NCBI GenBank assembly: GCA_030512295.1
Contig: JAULSR010000011.1
Coordinates: forward strand, 558,001 to 622,000
Direction of reading: 5' to 3'
Length of the DNA stretch: 64,000 nucleotides
Origin: Bombardia bombarda
Taxonomy: Eukaryota; Ascomycota; Sordariomycetes; Sordariales; Lasiosphaeriaceae
A program made the position numbers and the translations under genes. Under the pieces are notes generated by a model. That model saw only the letters and a list, made by a program, of their open reading frames with translations, had not been told where the DNA came from and ran no database searches. Position 1 is the stretch's first letter; every line of letters starts with the position of its first letter. Positions 56,545 through 64,000 of this stretch are shown here, piece by piece.

Positions 56545-57648
56545 GAGGGGCTGGAAGCTGCTGGCTGCGTTAGGTAATCTCGATGGTCTGAGCCCACAAG
56601 TGTTGCTTTTTGTCTTCTGAGATATCATTCACACCTGTTGTGCTCTTTGTTGGCTCTGATCTGGTCATTCTTTCCCTCTCTATCTTCTCTTTTTCTTTTT
56701 CTTTGGAGTTGTTTGCTCATACTATGGTCGGATCTGGTAAAAGGAGTTTACGGTTGATGTAGAAGACGCCTTCTCTTCCAAGGTTCTTTTGGGATGTATC
56801 ATACCCATCGCACACATAGCATGGAGATGGAAACTAAAGGTTCAGATCCGACACGAGGCTTCCTTTTGGTGCATTGTTTTGGGATAAAAGAAGAAATGCA
56901 TTTTACGTACTAATCATTTCTCTCTTCAAAAAATTGATGGTTGTGCCTTGGACCGTAATCGTGAATTGTGCGTTTTGATCATTGTCACGGGTTTCCGATT
57001 TTAATGAGACGCTCGCGACGTACTACCGCGCAAAGTTCAACCATACACAACTATCCCATCTATAACTACTCCATTTATAACTATCCTATTGACAAACATC
57101 CTACTACTTACCTAATAGGTTGAAATACCGCATATGGCTGTAACTTACAGTCTTAGCGTGGGATGGTACATTGCACACCGAGTTTGGAGGTACTATCTAG
57201 GTACTGTGTGGTACGGTATGGGGAGACCTTTTCTACTGTACGTTGCTAGCCTCTCAAACTCTAGGAATATGGCCTTCCGCCACTGTGGAAATGTAGCAGC
57301 TCAAATTATCATATCTCAGAGTGCATCAGTCTCTGATACCGATGATGTTAGTAAAATAATATATCCCCAGAAGCGGGAAAGAAACAAAAAGCTATAATAC
57401 CCATGCTAAAAAAAATGCTGAGCCGGTTTTTCTCTAAAAAAACGCCTGACACGCCCCGCCTCCCGCCCACCCGTTGTTATCCTTACCATCTCTGACATGA
57501 GTCCTAAACAACACAATCGGGAGGCATTATCGCCACTGGTACTCCACATTTGCCAACAACTAGTGCTTCAGACAAAAGAAAGCATCATCATCCGCTCACT
57601 CATTGGGCGTATAATAATAATATTCATCAACGTGACTTTGCGTGGGAT
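56545..57648. other. Convergent intergenic region NOP56/VPS4
   Basis: About 1.1 kb of 3' flanks. T-rich tracts just after the NOP56 stop (56640-56710) may mark its polyadenylation region. No gene supported. Confidence 0.4.
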
Positions 57649-59237
57649 TTATGCGCCTTCACTGCCAAACTCGTGTGTCCACTCCTCGTTGCGCTTGAGG
57701 TCGACCTCTGACACAGTCGGCCTGCTGGACTTGATAGCCTTGACAAAGTCCTTTCTCTCCACCTGCGGTTCGAGCAGCTCCTCGGCCGGCACCTTTTCCC
57801 AGCCCATCTCGATCGCGTCTGGGTCGCCTGGCGAGCAGGGGGTGAGCATGTCTTTGCCTTCGTGCTTGACCTGTACAGAAGAGGTGACCACAGATTAGCA
57901 AATGATTGTCTCTCTGCAATTGAAGAGATGGGATGGGGGATAACGAGTGGAGTGTTGTTTAGACTTATCCCTCAGCCTACCTTCTTAAAATGTGTCGCCT
58001 GTTGGATCTTGCGCACGGGCTGCATGAGCGCATCCTGCACAACGATACTGATATCCGAGCCCGAGTAGCCCTCCGACTCCTTGGCCAGCTCGCGGAAGTC
58101 CTCAGGCTTGAGCGCGGTGTGGGTGTCGCCGACGGCGATCTTGAACATGGTTGTGCGGGCGGCGAGGTCGGGCAGGCTGATGTGGACTCTGCGCTGGAAA
58201 CGGCGGCGGATGGCGGCGTCGAGCTGCCAGGGGATGTTTGTGGCGCCGAGAATGAGCACACCCTTGGTGTCGTTGCCGACGCCGTCCATCTGCACCAGCA
58301 TCTCAGTCTTTATCCTGCGCGATGCCTCCGACTCGCCCTCGCCGCGGGGCCCGCACAGCGCGTCGATCTCGTCGATGAAGATGATGGACGGTCGGTTCTC
58401 GCGCGCCATGGCGAACAGCTGCTTGACTAACCTGTGAGGAAGAGGGTAGCAAGAGTTAGTAACCGGTTGTGTAGGGGGGTCTACCGGAGCCAGACCCAAT
58501 GCGGGGTTTTATCGCACCCGCCCGCTGGCGCAGGGGCGCTGTAGATAATCCGGTAGACAGAATAGAAAGATAAAGACATACCGTTCACTCTCTCCCATCC
58601 ACTTGCTGACCAAATCCGAACTGCTGACGCTGAAGAATGTGCTCTTTGCCTCTGTCGCGACCGCCTTGGCGAGATAACTCTTTCCCGTACCGGGTGGCCC
58701 GTATAGTAGGATGCCCTTCCACGGCTGGCGCTTGCCCTGAAACAGATGCGGGAACTTGATGGGCAGCAGGACGGCCTCTTTCAGCGCCTCTTTTGCGCCC
58801 TCGAGCCCAGCCACATCGTCCCACGTGATATTTGGGCGCTCCTGCAAGATGGCGCCGGCGAGCGCGCTGCGCAGCTTCTTGCTGTCCTCGTCCAGCGGCT
58901 CGGCCCCGTTGTTTCCGTCCTCGCCGGCCTCCTTGCCCTTGCCCGTGCCAGCGGTCGACCCGGCGCCGTTAGCGCCCACCATGCCTGGCTTCTTGCGCTT
59001 CCCGTCGGCGTCGGCCAAGTGTGCCTTGAGCTTCTCGGCGCGGTCCATGTACTCGCCCGTCTTTGCGCGTATCATCTCTTTGGATTTGGGGTTCTTCTCC
59101 CACTTGAGAGCGAGCATGAAGAGCTCGAGAGACTGGTAGTACATCTGGTACGCCTTTTCGTATTGGGCCGCATTATCGGCCTCGATGGCCTTGCGCACCT
59201 GCTCGATAGCGCGGCCGAGGAAGTCGGTGTTGGACAT
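57649..59237 (-). CDS. VPS4: Vacuolar sorting ATPase VPS4 (ESCRT-III disassembly)
   Basis: AAA ATPase that disassembles ESCRT-III at endosomes. Three exons (59237-58582, 58431-57981, 57870-57649) join in phase to 442 residues. The N-terminal MIT domain (LGRAIEQVRKAIEADNAAQYEKAYQMYYQSLELFM) binds ESCRT-III tails. A Gly/Lys-rich linker follows. The AAA core has Walker A GPPGTGKS, the pore segment DLVSKWMGESER, Walker B IIFIDEID, sensor-1 ILGATNIPW and the arginine finger region RRRFQRR. The C-terminal beta domain and final helix read LTPCSPGDPDAIEMGWEKVP and SSRPTVSEVDL. Intact. It shares a divergent promoter region with the prefoldin gene. An ESCRT-linked AMSH-type gene lies 4 kb further on. 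Confidence 0.96.
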
Positions 59238-59870
59238 GATGGGTAGTAGGTGGTTGGTCTGCCTTAACTATCGGCGGCGGCGGCTCGAATTGGAGGAGGG
59301 AGGTAGAGGGGAGGAGACGAGGCCCAGATTGCTTGGCGTGGATGGCCTGGGGGTGTTTGGTCACTTGGTGTGGATGTGGTTTGTTGATGCGTTGAGTGGA
59401 GGGTTGGGAGGACAATGACGGAGGACAACGAGACGAATTTGGAACCGAGAAAGCAGATAGCTGCAGTCGCCAGGCACCAGAATTAAGTCCAGTTTTAATG
59501 CCGATATGAAAAGTGTTCTTGAATTTGACTCTCGCCTGGCCTAGACTGCCTTGGAGGGGGAATCGACCAAAGTGGGAACTTGGCCCCAGCGGTTGTTCTG
59601 TTCGTGGTCGTCGTTGACCTGGAAGCGCTAGCGCGGGGTCCATGCCGACTGACGCCACTCGGTCCAGCATGGAGGGGTGCCTGGAATTCGAGCTGTTAAG
59701 ATTCTTCTGCACCAGCCCGCAGGTACACTAACAGAGAAATACTCGGGCACCAAAAATGGGCATCTGACGATGGGGTCGCTCCAGGACCTTAGCAACCCCA
59801 GACAAGCCACTGCGTACCGTAGGTAATACAAGTTACCTGTCAAGCTGAAGCCAAAAAATATAAAGCAAAA
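59238..59870. promoter_or_regulatory. Bidirectional promoter region VPS4/PFD6
   Basis: 633 bases separate the two divergent start codons. No other gene. No clear TATA box; dispersed core promoters are usual for housekeeping genes. Confidence 0.5.
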
Positions 59871-60448
59871 ATGGCCAACATGCAAGCTCGGATGCAAGCC
59901 CTCTCTGAGGAGTTTACCAAACTGCAAAGGGGCAAGTCTGCCATAATCATCGATGAGCCCGTTTGTTCATGCACCTGCTAACTGTCCGTTAGATTTGCAG
60001 GAGTCCGTGCAGGCAAGACAAAGGCTCGAGGCACAAATGCAGGAGAACCTTGGAGTGCAAAAGGTGCGTTGGCTCATCACGGCTTGTTCGTTCTCTCGCA
60101 ATTTTCACATTTGCTGATGGTGACAATTTTCCAGGAATTCGCACAGCTCAAAGATGATGAGACCATCTATAAGTTGATCGGGCCGGTCCTTCTGAAACAG
60201 GACAGGACTGAGGCAGAGAGCACTGTCAACGGCCGTCTGGAGTTTATCGGCAAGGAGATGTGAGCTACTCTCGCCCCTTCCATGCCATCCTATTCACCCC
60301 AAACTGACTCTCACACACACAAAGCTCCCGTCTTGAGGGTCAGATCAGGGAGGCCCAAGCCAAGATCGAGAAGAAGAAGGGCGAGATCATCCAGATTCAG
60401 ACCAGCGCACAGGCGGCTGCTGGTGGTGCGCAGGCAGTAACGGCATGA
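59871..60448 (+). CDS. YKE2: Prefoldin subunit 6 (beta-type), with a GC-AG intron
   Basis: Subunit of the cytosolic hexameric prefoldin chaperone that delivers nascent actin and tubulin to the CCT chaperonin. Four exons (59871-59931, 59993-60063, 60135-60259, 60325-60448) join in phase to 126 residues. The two coiled-coil helices read MQALSEEFTKLQRDLQESVQ at the N-terminus and RLEGQIREAQAKIEKKKGEI at the C-terminus. Between them lie the beta hairpins ETIYKLIGPVLLKQDRTEA and VNGRLEFIGKEI. The first intron begins GCAAGT at 59932 instead of GT; only that site keeps the RDLQ frame. The other introns are GT-AG. The symbol follows the yeast name; PFD6 is equivalent. It diverges from VPS4. Confidence 0.93.
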
Positions 60449-60732
60449 TTGAGAGAAACTCAGCAAGATGAAAGCCACATTACGCTGCGCTTATGATGAC
60501 CAGACTTGCGATGCAAAGACGATCATATCAATTAAGCCTCATTGGCTACACATGTTCATCATGAGTGTGATGGATGTATCAAACAGTCGCGATAAAGTTG
60601 ATTATTAAGATACTTATTAATACCACTGGCGCCCAAGATACCCCGAAGACGCCTTGCTTTGCCGAGAATGGAGAGAGAAAACGCAGTTATTATACAGTCG
60701 TCGTGAATTCGTTCAAGTCATAACACTCCTCC

Positions 60733-61460
60733 TCAGTTCAACGCCATGATGGTAAATCCCCAAGGCAGTCCCATGTTCTTCAAAGGGCGGTTGCCGACCC
60801 ACGTAACGCCATCACTCGTAAAGTCCTCCCCAGCCTCGTTCAACGGCACGTTGTCATGATGGCCGGACTCGCGGTCCTCGATGATCTTGGTGACGAAGCT
60901 GACGACCTCGCTCTTGGTGTAGCACGAGCTCAATAGGCGGCTGCTCGATATCTTCTCGAGCATGTTACGACGCTCCTCGCTCTCAGCAAACAGCTGAAGC
61001 TCCCTCGAGAAAATGCGGCGTGACAGCTCAGATGATGCCGAAGTCAGACGCTGGAAGATCATGGCCATGCCAGCTACCGCCTGGAGGAAGAGACAGGACT
61101 TGTCATGGTCGTTCAGTCCGGCCAAGATCCGCAGCGACTTTTCCGTCACGAAAGCCTGGGACTCGGTGTCGAAGATGGAGCTGAGCATCCGCTCCAGGCT
61201 GGACGGGTCCGAGAGAAGGCTCTCCTTATCAGTGAGAGCGAAGCTGCTGGTGAACTTCTCGAAGCACTGGCCGAGGAGGCTGAACAGGGTAGACTCTGGC
61301 GGGACGGAGAGGCGGCCCTGCTGGCAGTCCAGATAGTCGGTTGACGCCGCGATGCTTGCTGGGCATGGGTCAGCCCCATCGTCTCTGGGTGGGTTGGTAT
61401 GCACTACTTACCTTGGCACTTGGGGCTCAAGGAGCTAGCGCGAGAAGAAAAAGAGGCCAT
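60733..61460 (-). CDS. Unknown conserved-looking protein, 224 residues
   Basis: Two exons (61460-61412 and 61358-60733) joined by a 53-nt intron; MASFSSRASSLSPKCQ fuses in phase to ASIAASTDYLDCQQG. The body is helical and globular-looking: LFSLLGQCFEKFTSSFAL, SLERMLSSIFDTESQAFV, CLFLQAVAGMAMIFQRL and MLEKISSSRLLSSCYTKSEVV. It ends in a hydrophobic motif, KNMGLPWGFTIMALN. No signal peptide or membrane helix. I do not recognise the family. The pattern of helices resembles a small fungal regulatory or transcription-factor C-terminal (fungal_trans_2-like) fragment, but that is weak. It converges on the prefoldin gene. Confidence 0.65.
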
Positions 61461-63361
61461 GATATGGATGGAGAGGGTGATATTGGGGGACAAGCACGAG
61501 ACCTTAGAAGCTTCAGAAAGCAAGAAACAACAACACTAGTTGGAGAGCGGTGATAGGACAGTTGACGGATGCAAGGAAGGGGCTAAGAGCAAGCTGAAAG
61601 AAAAACTTTTTTCTCTCGCCGGCAGCCGCGATCTATTTATTACCTGGCTGCCACTTCATCTATTCTCCCTCGCCTCGAGGAAGGAGGCAAGGGGAGTGGT
61701 TGGCGAGGGCACGAAACGAGAAAAAAACGGCGGGCTCAGGGTCAGCAAGGCGCTGATGGTGGCACCTGCACCCGTAAGACAGGGGAAACAAGGGGCCAAA
61801 ATGGGACGACCAGCCCAGCCAGCTACCTACCTAGCCCAGCCAGCACAAGCAGCGGGAAAGGCGAAGTCGGGCCGCGCCCGTAATGTTCCGACATGAGGAG
61901 ATTTGAGAAATCTTGGAACGAAGTAGGAAGCCATTCCGGGTGGGTGGGTGACATGCTGCCATGAATGCCAGCTAAGAAATCTGCTCACTCAGACGACAAA
62001 AGGGTTGCACGGCGCCGGCGGCTCGACCTGTTGTTTTTCTTGGGTGTTGTATGTCCTGTCCATCATACCTTCCCCTCCCGCGCAGAGATAGGTATGCAGT
62101 GATGCAGCCGCAACCACTCAGGGGAAGCGCAATCAGGGCAGGGCGCGTTCAGCAGCTTCCCGACAGGGACCAGCCACCACTACATCAGACAGAAACTCAC
62201 TTCGGAAATCGGACGACAAAAAAATTGTGGCACGAGACGAACAAGAATGCCCGAGCATCTGCGTACACGTAGATTGCGGATGCAGCCAGCCTATGGGTTC
62301 GCAGAATCAGGCGTCACGTCCAAGCTGCATCGCTCCATTTTGCAGGCTGTCGTCGCATTTTTATACAAGACGGGAGGGTAAATTAAAAAGAAAAAGCTTG
62401 GGCTAAAACTGTTGCGTCAGGTGGTAGCAGCCACGGCAGGAAGTCGGGAACCAGACGAGTTTCTGCCCCCCAGGTATCAGGATGCGACGAGCCAGCGGCT
62501 AGCTAAAAGGCCCGTTCGCTTCAGGCTTCAGAGTCGTCTTCACGGGTTCGAGCCGACTTGCCGTAGTGGAGAGTGTTATTCCGCTGCGAGGTAGATCATG
62601 TTTGCGGGGTTGGCCAGGGGCAAGCCTTTGCACTTCGTGTGCGACCTTTTTGCCTGCACTGGGAGGTTTCACCAAGTGGTTTGTTTCCCTGTGGTTGAAA
62701 TTCTAGCGGCTATGAGAATAGCGTAGCGGTCATTTTGGCCAAACCTAGTTAGGTGGTAGGTCACGTGCCCAGCAACAATCTTCCCTCAGACCTTCTGTGG
62801 TGCACAGGCAATGCCAATCAACCAAGTGATTTTACTCTAAGTCTCTAATACTGTAACCCATTGAGTGATGTATGTCAACAGACCAAGTGGTTCCTTTGAA
62901 TCAGTCTTGAAAGCAAATCACAGAATCCGAGGGAATGTTCGTAGTGAGAACCCGTGCCCAATCATGTGACTGGCGTTATGATACCCCACTAGACTAGCCG
63001 CGCCTAATATGGTACAGTAGCTGCCTAGCGGAGGCACCGCACATCTTAGCCGAGCCATGGTGGGGGTTCGACATTCACTGCTGTGTACACTTGCGAACGC
63101 GGCTTCTCGAGATTACGTATCCGTCTGTAGATTCAGTGGATGGCCAACAACGGCGTGGCTGACCTTCAATCACGAACAAGGAACAAAGAGAACGCGGATC
63201 AACCCCATCGAGCACTCTGCGACACATTATAATAGACAACAATGATCACGCACCCCGTTGGCATTGCCATTATTTCGCGGTAGCGTTCATCTTCCTCCCC
63301 ACAACGCAATTCTACCTCCATCGACCCCGCCAACAGACGCACGATCTAGAAGCTGGACACG
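61461..63361. other. Divergent intergenic region, 1.9 kb
   Basis: No supportable gene. Small repeats occur, such as CCAGCCAGCTACCTACCTAG at 61817-61836. A GGGTTCGAGCC motif near 62545 does not fold into a tRNA. Confidence 0.4.
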
Positions 63362-64000
63362 ATGGACAATGCAGACCTGCAGGTAGACCATAAGGCCGAT
63401 GGCCGCCCCATGAACGTCACTGAATTGTCCGACAAGGCCAAACAGTACGACTGGAACCCTCGGATTCGCTTCAAGTACTGGGCTCGTGCCGCTGAAACTC
63501 TTCATCATGAGGTTCGCCATCCCCCACCCTGGTCCTGCGCGCATTGCATTTCTCCTTGCCTCGCGATGCCTCCTCCTCCCCTTAGCTTGCCGTGATTTAC
63601 CACACTCTGACTTCATCCCAGGGTCAAGTCTACTGGCGCGAGGGCAACGCTGCTCAGGCCTACATGTTCTTGCTTCGATACTCTTTCCTGGTCATTGACA
63701 ATCTCCCCGAACACCCCGAAGCGAAAGAACCCGAAGCACGAAAGGCAACCAGACCACTTGAAAAGCGCTTGCCTAAGGTCATCGACCAGCTCGAACGTAT
63801 AAGACCCCAGATAGAGAAGTCGTATGATGAATGGGTCAGGATCACGGCCGCCCAACGAGACTTGCCGAGAGATTCGTCACGGCCGAAACTGTCACAATAT
63901 GAGAGGCACGCTGCCAACGACCCTGCCTTATCGTGGAGTCATGTCTCCCCAGCAAAGATACTCGATGCCGGAGAGTACCAGGACCTTGCTATCGATTTGG
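63362..64000 (+). CDS. AMSH/STAMBP-like deubiquitinase (Sst2 type), 5' part
   Basis: The N-terminal part of a protein running off the window. Exons are 63362-63511 and from 63622, joined in phase zero. The start MDNADLQVDH is followed by NVTELSDKAKQYDWNPRIRFKYWARAAETLHHEG. Then come QVYWREGNAAQAYMFLLRYSFLVIDNLPEHP and a basic ARKATRPLEKRLPKVIDQLE helix: the USP8 dimerisation domain found at the start of AMSH proteins. The JAMM metalloprotease domain is expected beyond 64000 and is not visible. AMSH/Sst2 trims K63-linked ubiquitin at endosomes and binds ESCRT components, which fits the nearby VPS4, though linkage may be chance. Confidence 0.8.

Noticed and set aside
55438..56628. Very long minus-strand open frame opposite NOP56
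   Set aside because: It mirrors the GC-rich codon pattern of NOP56, has leucine-rich low-information sequence, and NOP56 on the other strand is unmistakable.
1..64000. CRISPR array, bacterial operon or prophage
   Set aside because: No regularly spaced repeats with unique spacers; genes are spliced eukaryotic genes.

Overview
The window looks like nuclear DNA of a filamentous ascomycete, probably a Pezizomycotina species of Sordariomycete type. The genes carry many short introns (about 50-130 nt) with GTRNGT donors and CTAAC-like branch sites. Gene families include PTH11-like rhodopsin-domain receptors, several P450s, fungal STAND/NLR fragments, a fungal_trans regulator, DUF1996, DUF1479, NOP56, VPS4 and an AMSH-type protease. 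There is no bacterial gene order. Species cannot be named from this sequence alone.

Region 1-24.4 kb is an accessory block rich in oxidative enzymes. It holds a GA-rich minisatellite, a decayed rhodopsin-domain receptor, a P450 with one frameshift, a secreted cysteine-rich protein, a STAND-type N-terminal-domain gene and a CYP55 (nitric-oxide reductase P450) pseudogene. These are followed by a type I Baeyer-Villiger monooxygenase, a membrane SDR, a membrane-anchored HSL-type esterase, a second P450 and a broken long-chain fatty alcohol oxidase (GMC). Together the last five are the enzyme classes needed for P450 hydroxylation, ketone formation, Baeyer-Villiger ester formation, ester cleavage and long-chain alcohol oxidation. 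I infer, without proof, a catabolic or tailoring cluster for a lipid-like or terpenoid substrate. No polyketide synthase, NRPS or terpene synthase backbone is visible.

Region 25-43 kb is mixed. It contains an NLR-like TPR tail without its ATPase, a cysteine/histidine-rich protein of unknown role, a possible small membrane protein, an N-terminal-domain gene followed in frame by a WD40-like conserved protein, a DUF1479 (Fe/2-oxoglutarate-like) protein, a fungal transcription factor, an intron-containing tRNA-Leu(CAG) and a secreted DUF1996 protein.

Region 43-53 kb carries a DUF1993 protein, an amidase-signature enzyme, an MFS transporter and a 983-residue C2H2-like zinc-finger protein in five exons. 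Region 54.9-64 kb is clean core genome: NOP56 (box C/D snoRNP), VPS4 (ESCRT-III ATPase), prefoldin subunit 6, an unknown 224-residue protein and the 5' part of an AMSH/Sst2-like deubiquitinase cut by the window edge. All of these core models splice into perfect frames.

Several accessory genes carry single-base indels, mostly inside short homopolymers, so real pseudogenisation and consensus error must be separated. The CYP55 copy, with in-frame stops, an internal deletion and frameshifts, is convincingly dead. Exon coordinates are my own splice-site reading and are not backed by transcripts.
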